NCBI GenBank assembly: GCA_003024785.1
Contig: PUQB01000016.1
Coordinates: 462,501 to 526,500, forward strand
Reading direction: 5' to 3'
Source: Selaginella tamariscina
Lineage: Eukaryota; Streptophyta; Lycopodiopsida; Selaginellales; Selaginellaceae
DNA length: 64,000 nt
The translations under genes were made by a program, and so were the position numbers. Numbering within the stretch: the first letter of the stretch is position 1; every line of letters begins with the position of its first letter. Below the pieces are notes generated by a model. It searched no databases. It was not told the DNA's origin and was given only the letters and a program-made list of their open reading frames with translations. Positions 42,545-54,000 of the stretch are shown here, piece after piece.

Positions 42545-44311
42545 TCAAGGGTTTAAAAATGACGGGTCATCCTCTAACTTCTTCATAGCATCTGCCTTAA
42601 GTGACATATAAGCAGCTACACCACCTTGCTCCTTTGCCGGAAAGTAATAACACCGTCCGTCATTGGGAGTCGGAAGGATCGTCATTCCGGCGGGTTTACC
42701 GAATCCGAAGTCTTCATAAACTGGGAAATGAAACGAGCTGCTAACAATTAAGTCATTTGTGGATGAGACATTGGTAAACACTGTGTACTCTTTGCTGCTC
42801 GCAAATGCTTCAACAAGCTCACACACTGAGTTAATCTCCTTCTCTTTGAAGCTTGCAGTTGCTTCCTTTATCAAAGCTGCACCTTGCTCTTCAACTTTAC
42901 CTGTACATGTACACATTAATTACACACGCACACGCACACACACGTGTATTATGTGTGTAGTATATAACCTGCAGTTGTTAAGGCTCCGATGATACAAGCT
43001 CCTTGGCCGCCGTAAGTAGAACCAAGTGAAGGAAGTCTCTCACGACAGTTGATAGCAAAATGCAACATGGTTGGCTCGTTCTTGTCTAAGTTACGAGCTA
43101 ATGTCACCTTGTCCCATATATGTGCGGATAGCAGCTGAAATGTGGTGTATCCTGGACTCTTTGCCTTAAGCTTGCTAATCATTTCTCGCCTGAATACTCA
43201 AACTAGTCACACACACACACACACACACAAGTATATGTTCTATATATGCATATTGGCATACAAACGCATGCACTCGCCTGAACACAAAACACTTCGCCTT
43301 GTACTTGTTGGGGTCCTCAAGAGTTGTTGATAGCAAATCTGAATTCTTGTATTGTTTGAGGAAGAAGGGAAGTTTGACCTGGAATAACTAAAGTATAACT
43401 ACTACTAATGATAAGAATTAAACACACACACACACCACACAGGTATACATATATACACACCTGTTCAATGTTTGTTTCTGGTGTTGGGTTTATTGGATTG
43501 TCCACAAACTGTGGGTTAAAAGATATAGTCTTCCACAACATGTTTCAGCCCAAGCCTTAACAAAGTACCATGCGCTTGTTCCGTCTAATATTTGGTGGTT
43601 GAACCTCACCGATATGCATATCCCCCCACATATAAACTGTGTTACCTGCAAAACAAATACATAGTCTGTATATATATATACACACACGCACACACAGAGC
43701 ACTGCAAGCATGTTACAGAAGTACCAGCATGCAGCATTAGTAAAATGCATATAACAGAAGTTCTCCGTTCTGGGCATATTGCAGTTACCTAAGATGTAAC
43801 ACACACGCACGCACACACCTGGATGAAGAAGAGAGGAGCATCTGACGCCAGGGCCAATTAAGAGTATGTCCTCCTGTATGAGCAAGTTGATGGAGCACTT
43901 GAGGATCGATCTCAAAGTCACCATCTTTACACGGAAAGTCCTCAAGTGAAAAACTCGCATATGCTTCAATAAACATAACCCCTTCATTGCTCATCTCCAG
44001 CTCCATAAGACCATCTTCTCTCACATGTAATCTCCCCGCTATGTGATAAAACTCATTCAATACTTTCCCAAGTCCCAACTTCAGACTATGAATCAAAAGG
44101 CATATAAATCTCTACACACGCACGCACGCACGCACTACCTTGAGATTATGTGGTTGAAAGACTTCGGAGGTTGTCTGAAGAAGAGAAACCTTGTTCTATA
44201 CTGAGTATGCCATGTAAAGTGAGCCAATGGGGAGAGAAGGGTTCTACCATTAGATCGAACTTTCTCACAATCTGCAGGAACCAAACATATGCTCTTTATA
44301 TCACAATCCAT
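42545..44311 (-). pseudogene. BAHD acyltransferase gene, copy 2 (best preserved, two frame breaks)
   Basis: Exons: 44,139-44,311 (ATG; MDCDIKSICLVPADCEKVRS), 43,819-44,085 (SLKLGLGKVLNEFYHIAGRL), 43,461-43,645 (VTQFICGGICISVRFNHQIL, HxxxDG), 43,278-43,378 (VKLPFFLKQYKNSDLL), 42,969-43,189 and 42,545-42,900 (EDFGFGKPAGMTILP, stop at 42,545). The total of 1303 bases (about 434 codons) is the normal BAHD length. Two frame breaks remain: in exon 2 the family pattern resumes one frame over as DAPLFFIQ before VTQF, and in exon 3 after VKAWAE it resumes as MLWKTISFNPQFVDNP. Both occur in copy 1 too. Unless unrecognised splicing repairs them, the gene was already dead before duplication. Confidence 0.75.
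43190..43277 (-). other. GC-AG intron of BAHD copy 2
   Basis: Donor TTCAG/GCGAGTG and acceptor TATTCAG/GCGAG. Exons on both sides are joined in phase (FVFR-REMISKL), which supports the non-canonical donor. Confidence 0.6.
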
Positions 44312-44316
44312 GGGAA

Positions 44317-44318
44317 CA

Positions 44319-44360
<42 letters not shown>

Positions 44361-44361
44361 C
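44317..44361. repeat. (CT)n(AT)n microsatellite upstream of BAHD copy 2
   Basis: Shorter CT run and slightly longer AT run than at 11,187-11,241. It lies 6 bp upstream of the ATG as a GA tract on the coding strand. Confidence 0.7.
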
Positions 44362-44534
44362 GTTGAATGGTAAGTAACAACAAACGTGAACCTCCTGTTA
44401 GATATGTCAGTTCAGAACACCGTATTTGACAATTACCCTTCAACTAATATATATTGATAAACGACTTGGAACTACTTATGCGGAAGAATATACTAATAAT
44501 ATATGCTATAAACCACATATGACGTACGTTTTGT

Positions 44535-45440
44535 AAAAGAACATTTAGCTCTTTCTAAATGCTGGGTGTGCCAGCACGTCGATCAACAACATGGCATAAC
44601 ATAACACATTAACTCGGCAAAGCACAATCTTGTTGTGGTTGATGCTGGTTCACAACCAAGAAAAAGCAAAAAACACCATATCACGAATTAACCAAGTTCC
44701 TCATGACTAGTAAGTACATCTATTTTTTAAAATTAACTTGTTCATTATTTTGGCATCTGTAGATTCTGGTTCATGATGAGTTGAAGTAGCCTATGCTAGT
44801 GGTGCGGCAATGGAAGTAAGACATAATATAGTTTCATTTGAGAGCTTGAGTGTGAAGAAGTTGCTTATAGGAAATAAGATGATATGTTGTGGTTATAACC
44901 ATCTTTAGTTTATGACTTTAGGAGCTTGCTAGACAATTCACTCTCAACGAAGAATTGGTATGTAGAGCTAGAATTAGATTGCTGAATTGAAATAGCTAGG
45001 AATAGACAGTAGGTTCATGGGATTTATAAACATATGGAATGCTTTGGGTTAAGTAGAAGTAGTGAAGCTTATTAGTGCAACAAGTATGCCGGTATTCCTT
45101 GTGAAGAAGACTTTTATATGAGAGTAAGGAAAGAGATCAAGGCAGTGCAGAATCGCAGTTCAAGAGCAGAAACAAGATGCTGATCAAACTACTTGATAAG
45201 AGCTGAACAAATTCATCAAACACATTCTATAACTTTTGAGGTTCTCATCCTTTCCGAAAAAAACATTGCACTAAGGTTGGAGGTGAAGGATTTTAGGAAG
45301 ACTTAGAGTCAACAACAAGGAGGGATCTTTGAAAGTTTTTCAAAGACATTGTGCAAGTTTATTGGCTTAGGAAATTGGAAGGGAAAGAAGCAGTTTGGGA
45401 TTTCTTGCAAGATGTGATTTAGAATCTAATTAGGAATAAA
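44535..45440 (+). repeat. D3, truncated third copy of the duplicated block
   Basis: From AAGAACATTTAGCTCTTTCT (44,537) to about 45,440 this matches 7170-8110 (D1) and 40,365-41,215 (D2). It joins the BAHD 5' flank of D2 directly, so its left break is at the GACGTACGT motif. It stops before the PPR gene. Confidence 0.8.
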
Positions 45441-45720
45441 TAAAGGATGCGTTATAAAGACCCGATGAAATAACTTTTCAAAGTTATCAAACTTTGGGGT
45501 GGTAGCAAGCTACATAACTTCCTGAGTATAATATTTAAGGCCCAAGTTTGTTTACAACTCAATGTGAGAATGTTTTAGGATTCAAGTACAAGACTGTTAT
45601 AAGTGAAGAAACATTCAAGGCTTTAACAAAAAAATACAAGTGAAAATTGAAAAGCTTGAGTTTGCAACTTGGTTTTGTTCCTTGTATGGTGGTTGAGGAC
45701 GAAATTGTGATAAGAGAGAT

Positions 45721-45915
45721 ATGCACTGGATTGCTCGAGATGACATACTAATTAGTTTTTATGGGAGTAAAGGCGAACAACATATTTGCGTTTCAAACTT
45801 TTTTAATGAAGGTGGGGATGATGATGTTGACTATGAGAAGATAGTGAAAGCTTTCAAAGACAATGTGATTGGACATTATATTCCTGTATTTATTGTGAAC
45901 CCACTTAATGTTTAA
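45721..45915 (+). other. Unrecognised ORF of 64 codons
   Basis: MHWIARDDILISFYGSKGEQ opens a frame that ends VFIVNPLNV at a stop. The frame upstream is interrupted at about 45,690. It has no recognised domain. Codon composition is less AT-driven than the surroundings, so it may be a last exon of a broken gene. Confidence 0.2.
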
Positions 45916-45919
45916 CTAC

Positions 45920-47220
45920 TAAATCTCATGCTTGCCATCCTCATTACTTGTAACAAGTTCACAAGTGAAAATGTGAGAGTTCAATGGAATAACATCCATC
46001 ACTACTGAACCAACATCTTAAGCATTTTCTAAGTAAATTTAAGTGTTTATTTTTCATATAGTTTTAAATTATTTATGTATGCAGGTCCTCTAATTGTCAT
46101 GCCTTAGCTGGTGATACAAGGAGAAGAAAATGCATGTTGAAGGATTATTAATGAAGCTCTAACAATAGTTTTTAAGTTCCTTGGCATGGCTGGTTGTTAT
46201 TTATAGCAGTTTCAAAAACTGGATCTGTAAGTAGCCTCCACGACCATGATTTTATTAACAACATCATTAATCCGTTTGATATAGCTTCACAACATTAATT
46301 GGTCTCTATGAATGATGTCATCAAGGTTTTTGATGGAGATCATGGTTTAGAACAAATAGACATAAATTGAAAGGACAGAGAATTTTTTATCAGCTCAACT
46401 AATTGCATTATATATCAACGTTTTCAAATTGGCATTGTATATTGACGTTTTCTTCTCTCCAACAAAAGATCTCAAAGCTAGACTGAAGGCTGCAACCAAT
46501 GTGCAACTTGGGGGCCTACTCCAACATCCAAACTAATGATCTCAGGATGGAGGCTGAATGGGAAGGATTTTCATATGCACAAGCTTTATGTTCAAAGGTA
46601 AGAATCATTTCTTATCACAAATGATGGACAAATCATAGCAAGCAGCAGTTCAACGACTTCATCTCATAGCCTCAATATTCAGGAAAAAGTCTTCATATAT
46701 AAGTAAGAAATAGGGTTGTTTTTGTTAGATATATTACTAGGTACCGGATATTACATTTAAAAACTTTATTGTAAGGTAACCTACGTATTTACCGTAGTTA
46801 CCTTACAATATATTTATAAGGTACATGGTCATTATATATAGTTTACTCCTTATAAGGTGGGGCAGTTTTTAAACCTTAAGCACGCACCGTGGTTTATACG
46901 TATATTAATAGTGAACCCCCGGGAGATCATTACTTTGAATTTAGTATGATATGAAGTGAAACATGGCATTTATGTGGCGCATATGCACGCATGAGGAATT
47001 CTTACTAAATGAAATCTATGATAATATGTACGTATACAAATATATTTATTTTATAATAAATAATCCAATAGCTTTTTAACACATTTTATAATTAAAGAAA
47101 TATTAAGTATAATTTGTTGTGTATATAATTTATAAATAATTATTAACAGAATAATTTCTTTATGAAAAGAGTTTCTTAAGTAAAATTAAACACACACACA
47201 AACAAGAAATGTTTTGTTAC
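45920..47220. other. Gene-poor stretch with one possible orphan exon
   Basis: At about 46,501-46,596 an open piece (NDLRMEAEWEGFSYAQAL or, in another frame, WGPTPTSKLMISGWRLNG) ends at a GTAAGA donor. I cannot assign it. The remainder is AT-rich with a palindromic piece near 46,770-46,820 (GTAAGGTAACCTACG...). Confidence 0.25.
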
Positions 47221-47224
47221 TGGT

Positions 47225-47650
47225 TTTTAAACAATGTTATGGATGTTTCACAACAGTTTGAATTTGTTTACATTTCAAATTTAGTAAAAACTTAAAATTT
47301 TAGCTTCTAATACAGAAACATACTTATTAATAACTTTAGATAATTAACTAAAAGTATTTATTTCTGAAATTATTATTGCTAATTAAAAGAATAAATGGAC
47401 CGATGTATATAAATATTTGTTTTGTATATCTATATCTATATCTATATATTATTACTATCTATCTATCTATCCATATAATTGACTACCCAGCAAGATTAGC
47501 TGGTGTAACAGATAACACAGTGCAAGAATTCATAACTTTACATGCACAAACACATGCACACGCGCACACACACACGCCACATGCCACACACAACATCGTA
47601 TCAGTACCATCACTACCAGAAGTATATGTCAATGCAGCCTCATGATGACA

Positions 47651-47715
<65 letters not shown>

Positions 47716-50700
47716 ACAATTTTCACATGCAGTCTCATTCCAAAGGAAAGGAAGGATAGATATTCCAGCACACGGCCACACATAATTTTCAAATTTCTTC
47801 ATGTAAAAGTATGTGTTATATATATATATATGGTGCATGTTGCTGAAGTTCTTCAAATTATGTATCATTCACTTTATTGCACATATAAATAAAAAAAATA
47901 CATACACGCCATCTACATGTAATTGCCCACGTATATACAGTAAAACCTGTATAAATTAAAAGTGTTAGGACTGGAGATAATGTTTAATTTAAAGAGGGTT
48001 TTAAAAAAGGGAGAGTAAAAAATAGTAAAATACAATAATAATATATACAATGGAAATCGTAATTTTTACTTAATTTAAAAAGGATTTTAATTTATACAAG
48101 TTTAATTTAAATAGGTTTTACTGTATTTTGTTTCAAAAATGAAAGAAAAAGAACAATAGTCTCTCTGTCTCTCTATCTATATATGTATGTTTGTATGGAT
48201 CAATCTAATGAAGTTGTGAACTTACAAAATGTTTTGAACAACGCTTTATATATAATTAATTTATTGATATACACATTATAACCAATTTATATAATATACC
48301 GTTTATAAAAGTTGCAAGAAACTTTTGTAATTGATTTCACAGTTGCTTGGAGCTTGCTCGTGTGTTTTACCATACACTTGTCCACCTATGCATACACATA
48401 AAGAGAGAAATAATTATTTTAAAAGAGTCTTTAAAATCTAATTCTAGGGTACAAAGTCCATGTTAAGCTGAGTCTGCATTTGCCTTTACATCCCAAGTGG
48501 ATTATACAAATCAAAAAAATAAAAATCTAGTGTTGACGTCTTTATAATGTCATCTAGACTTATTGTTGACATGCATACATATATATGAAGTAATCGATCG
48601 TGGGCAATTCGTATTTGATAATAGTAATGTTTTTTTATTTATTTATGTTAATAAAATTAATTAATAATTTATAATAATATTAAATTAAAATATACTAAAA
48701 CTGAACAAGAACATCAAATTATACATAAGGATTTCTATAAATACTCTGAGATAAAAATCTCAGGAATAAATATTCTCGTTTTGAATGCCATTGTGATGAT
48801 ATAAAAGAAAAACTGTCAAATGCACCAGATGCACATGAGATAATATAAAATATTGCAATCGGTTTTGAGAATATTAATGGCAAATGAATTAAAAACATCT
48901 ATCTCCTTGTTAATTTCTACATGATTAAATATATCATCAACATCCGATGTATGAAAGATGTTCCATAATAACTTTAGGATCACTAGAATGTGCAATTGCT
49001 AAAATCAAAATACACACACAAGCGTGTGTATATATATATGTGTGTGTACATTAATTTCATGAATCAACACTTAATATGCCGTCTCATGCAAGTTATGAGC
49101 TAAACAATAATGTTGTCTAAGTTTGTGTCAATTGCAACTAACTGGTCACTGGTGCCATTGTCTTTGTCAAGTATCGTATTCACTTTATAAAAAGTGCTGT
49201 TAAATTAATTTTTAATATTATTTAATCTTGTTTAAACTTACATAAATCAAACTTTACATATCTCTTCAGTTATGTCATAAGTAAATTTTTAAATATCTTC
49301 TTTTCAAAAATTCAAAAGTAATATTTTTTTAAAGAAAAATAAAAATTAGGGCATGTTGTAGTTGTTCATCAACAACTGGCTCTCGGTTCATTTGTTGCAA
49401 CGTCTGATAAATATAATATATTATAATAGATGTATCTATTATAACACACGTGTTGAAACAGAAATAAATTCATATGTACAATATATATATCCTTTTACGT
49501 TTATAAACGTATACATGTTATGAAAACGTGTCTCTCTCACACACGCACGCACACACAAACGGGCATATGTGGTAAAACTTAAGTATGAAATGTACAAAGT
49601 TAGTGGAATAATTGAAAACATTTTTGAAACATTAAATAATATAATATTTTTAATTAAGTTAATAATTAAAAGTATTTATAGTATAAGAAAACTGTAGATT
49701 CTTTATAAGTGTTATATTATTTGTTCTCTTTTGTTTTTGAATTATAAAGAAGATAAGTTACATAGAGATAAAAATTTGTCTTTTACATGTGCATTTATTT
49801 AAAGTCTGCATTTAATAAGTCACTATAAATTTGATTTTACGTAATATTTATGATTATATTTATTTTAAATAATATTATATACATATATTATATTTGGTAA
49901 TATATGCTTATATTAAGGTGAATTTTGAATGTTTTAAGATTTAATTATGTTTAGATTTGAATAAACAACTATTTATTTGTTGAGTTGGTTAATAAGGTAT
50001 TTAAAGAAATTATAAAGTATTAAATTTGGGTTCTTTTTATGAAGTTATTATATTATAATACAGTTAATTCACATCATAAATTTAGTATAAAGCACATATT
50101 AACGTGTATATGTGATTGAATAAAAGCTATTTATATTAATACTACTAATATAAATTCTATAACCATCTTAATTAATGTGAATATAATAATCTTAAGATGA
50201 TTGTTTAAACACGTCGTAAAAGTAAATAAGTAATAATATTTCATGTTAAATACATTGCAACTAGTTAAAATATACTTTTATTCTTCTTGTACTTTAAAAT
50301 AAATATATTTCTAAATACATAAATTCATGAAATCTATATATATTTCGTTAGTTATACATTTATATATTTAAATATAATAATTCTTAAAAAAATACAAAAT
50401 GACAAGAATTTTAATGACTTAATTTGGATTTCATTGAATAAAAATCTATTGTTAAGAAATATATAAATTATTTTTTTCATTTAAATTTATTATTTTTTAT
50501 TTGTTTAGAATATGCTTGGTATATGCTAGAATAGGGAATATTTTATAAAATTAAATTAAATATGCTTTAAGCCTAAGACATAAAAACACACGCATACTAC
50601 ACTTGTATGTTTACGATGTGATTGAGTGAACATTATTTATATAAATACTAATTAATATGAATTCTATAACCATCTTACTACATTGTTTAATGTGAATAGA

Positions 50701-51365
50701 AATACAAAACTACATAATAAACAATATTTAAATACTTAAAAATGATTTTTAAACATGTACAAGTAGGCATTTAAACGAGTCAAAATATAATTTCTGCACT
50801 TCAATATTAATATATTTAAACACATAACAGCTTGTAATTCATGAGATATATATTTGCTAGTTATAATTTAATTATCCTATTAGAAAAAGAGAAAATATTT
50901 CATTAATTTTAATGACTTGATTTGCATTTAATTATATAAAAATTTAAACATTATTAAAAATATTATATAAAATAAATTTTATAGCTGTTAAATTTAATTA
51001 TTTATAATTATAAAAGGTAAAATTTTAAGACTTTTTATATTTTAATTTATAAACATTTTGGTTATTTATATAAATTGGGCCACATCCGCCCCACCGCCCC
51101 TCTCTTACCTCTCGAACAGCGCCTCCATCCCTCTTTAGTATATGACAGATAAGATGATATATATGCTGTAATATATATGTATGTATGTATTATATTTATA
51201 TTTCTCCGTATATAATGCATACGTTCTGTTATACACCCACATACGCATGCACATTCACAGGCAGCGCACTCACGCACAGTTTCTATCCGTTACTATACAA
51301 AATGTAGAAACTTATTATATAATTCTCAACTTAAGAGATTGTATTATTGAGAAGTTTTATCATTA
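47225..51365 (-). repeat. IR-A, right arm
   Basis: Reverse-complement partner of 2715-6727, except the part at 48,501-49,150, which is in direct orientation relative to the left arm. It is AT-rich with no supportable gene. It contains extra sequence relative to the left arm at about 47,930-48,120 and 49,035-49,075. Confidence 0.85.
47653..47720. repeat. (CT)n(CA)n microsatellite
   Basis: About 18 CT units followed by about 14 CA units; the counterpart in the left arm at 6240-6285 is much shorter. Confidence 0.8.
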
Positions 51366-52190
51366 TTTCTAATTTATCAAAAGAGCCTGTACTTATTTTA
51401 AACTTTATTAAATTCATATATACATTACAAAACATTATCATATTCAAATTTACTCTTTGTATAGCATATAGTTTCTAAATTATAATATATATTAGAAGGC
51501 TACTTTATATTGGAGTAACGTAATTCTACTGAAACAGGATACTCTCTTCTCTCTGCACACACACACACACACACACAACACGCTCATGAACACACGTTTT
51601 GCTTCTCTTTTAACAAGATCTCAAACGGAAATGCACACCCTCCTGCATGGACACATACCAGACACACACACGCTGGCACGTACACAAACAAAGACGACAA
51701 TTGCATGTGTGCATCAATGCAGGTATATATGTATTATGCATGTTTTTGTGTGTATAAACACAAACAAGAGTTTACTTCTCTCTCTCAATATGTGATCAAG
51801 AGAGAATCTTGAAACCCTTGAAGAGAATGAAAGGAATAAACAACCGTATGCATATGCAAATCATGGCTATGATATAGGTATAGTCTGTCTTTATGTCTGT
51901 GTATGTATGATTGTATATACACACGCAAGTGTATACCTCTCTCAATATTACCTTGGGTGTAGCTTTGCATATTCATGAAGTCACATAAGCTATGTTAGAA
52001 ATGTCTGTCCATTCGTACCTATTGCTTCAACCTGCGTATGCATACGTATATTAGTAAGTAGTTTATCGAGGATTGTCTGGTGCTATCCTATGCATGTGCG
52101 TCTGTAACAGACGTATGCATTAGATTCGAAGATATATAAACATAATACATTACATATTATAGCATATATTATACATAATAAGATATACAT
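51365..52190. other. Spacer with CA-rich microsatellites
   Basis: A (CA)n run at 51,557-51,577 and GT/CA-rich tracts; ORFs here are driven by them. No gene supported. Confidence 0.4.
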
Positions 52191-52214
52191 GTGAAAGAAA
52201 ATATAAAATTTAGG

Positions 52215-52690
52215 GTAAAGACCGTTTGTGTCTCGAGAGTTGCCACCACAAGACATGGGCGTACCTGGAGTACACAGATGAGGAAATCAGAATGTGGATT
52301 CAGAACCTCTATCCACTGCTGCCTTCTGCCGACGTTGCTAAGCTCCTTGATAATGCTTCATCCCACTGGGTGAGTCAACCTCGTGTGTGCGACAGAGATG
52401 TTTTTCTAAATCTTTTTATGTTTCTTTCTCTCTCAAGGGAGTTCTTTCGGGGGTCACCATGACCCCAAAGGATTTTGAACCGTTGGAAGACGGTCCAGCT
52501 ACATGGCGTTTTCCGTGCTGATTGGTTGAGTGACACCGATCATTTGGCAAACGTGGCAATAAAAATTATCGAGTCTCAGGTATATATACGTCTAGGCGTA
52601 CAACATCTTATGTATGTGCAGGAGAAGCTACTGAGTGGATGCCCTGTTATAACAGAACCGGGACGGCCAATATATACCACACTTTGATGG
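52215..52690 (+). pseudogene. Unrecognised gene fragment with short introns
   Basis: An open piece reads WAYLEYTDEEIRMWIQNLYP then LLPSADVAKLLDNASSHW and meets a GTGAGT donor at 52,369. After about 68 bp a pyrimidine tract and AG (52,437) lead to GVLSGVTMTPKDFEPLEDGP then ATWRFPC, a stop or frame break, and DWLSDTDHLANVAIKIIESQ ending at a GTATAT donor. A last piece reads EKLLSGCPVITEPGRPIYTT before a stop. Amino-acid composition and splice signals support a real former gene, but I do not recognise it. Confidence 0.35.
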
Positions 52691-53211
52691 GTCACATTTG
52701 TGGACGAGCTAGTTTAGGTCAGCATAGTGAATTCAAAAATTTAATGAAATAGAGAGTTCCACGATGTCACAGCATGGGATATAAGAATTCAAAATTAGTA
52801 TTATGATCGTTACATATAACAAGCTTGACTCATGGTTTGTCATCCAATTTATTAATCTAACCATTAGTTCTTGTGTTTATGTTCATCATTCTTTTTCCCT
52901 CGTGCTCCTTTTACATTCAATTTGAGCATTCTTGTGCAAAGACGCATATTCCTTACTAGTCTAATAGTTATGCAATGTAAAGCTATATATCCATCAACTT
53001 AAGGTGTCTTTCTCCAAGCTTAGCCAGGAACTGGCATATTCATTGCTAACATGTACTAAGCTTAAATCGTTTAACCGGCACAACCCATAAACCCGTAGAT
53101 AAGTAGGAGGAACCCTCGTTCATTAATGCATGTGGCCCATGCGATCTGTATATTGTGTCTTCGTTACCAGTGTCACTGGTTAACATCTTTGGTCGTTTTA
53201 GTCAGTAAGTT

Positions 53212-53212
<1 letters not shown>

Positions 53213-53270
<58 letters not shown>
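53213..53270. repeat. (AT)n(GT)n microsatellite
   Basis: An AT run followed by about 18 GT units, just left of the IR-B right arm. Confidence 0.8.
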
Positions 53271-53273
<3 letters not shown>

Positions 53274-54000
53274 GAAAACATAAAGGAAAGGTATTAAGGA
53301 GGAAGAATGGTCCAAGTCGACTAAGGGAAAGGGAGATGAGTGCCCTGGTTTTTAACTGGGTTTTGCAAATGCATGATAAGGTAGTTCAAAGTTTATTGGT
53401 CATGAAATTGAAACAATGTTATAAAATTGAAATCTAAATTTATAAGCAAATTTAATCTTTATTTTAAATATTTAATCTAAAGAATTAACGTTAATATTTT
53501 AAAGACAAACTATTATTAACTTAATTTTATGTTATAAGATGGAATTATTATAGTAAAATTAGTTTCTTAATATCATGCATGGGCTTAGTATGATTACATA
53601 GCATATTGAATTTGCATTATAAAATCAGAATCAAATTCAAATATTAAAATAAAAATGTTTAATATAATAACTTTATCATTTTAAACAAAATTATAAATTT
53701 TAATTAGAAAGAACAAATAATCACATAAATTTATATATATTTTGTATGCAACCCTGTGAGCTTACATTTTGTAAGTCTATATGTTTCTTAATACGTATTA
53801 ATTTTAATACAGATTTCATCAATATATAATCATGTCATACGATTTTTAGGGTTTATTACTGAAGGTTCAAAATCCCTCTATTAGCAATTCTTTTACCCTA
53901 GCTTTCCATTTACCCTTTAAAAAAAATTTTACCCTTTTCTTAATAACATTTTATTTCGGATATATAAGTATTTAGGTTGGCTTTTAGGTTTAGGGAATCT

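Larger units (their letters stand above)
39927..44530 (+). repeat. D2, second copy of the direct duplication
   Basis: Counterpart of D1 (6728-11,420), same orientation. It holds BAHD copy 2, PPR copy 2 and the non-open segment at 40,360-41,205. Its right end runs into D3. Confidence 0.88.

Noticed and set aside
47225..51365. Possibility that IR-A arms encode a conserved non-coding RNA
   Set aside because: Similarity between the arms is explained by duplication; no conserved compact block stands out from the AT-rich background.
53213..53270. (AT)n(GT)n tract as a possible Z-DNA element or replication origin
   Set aside because: Simple repeats of this kind are abundant here; nothing else supports a function.
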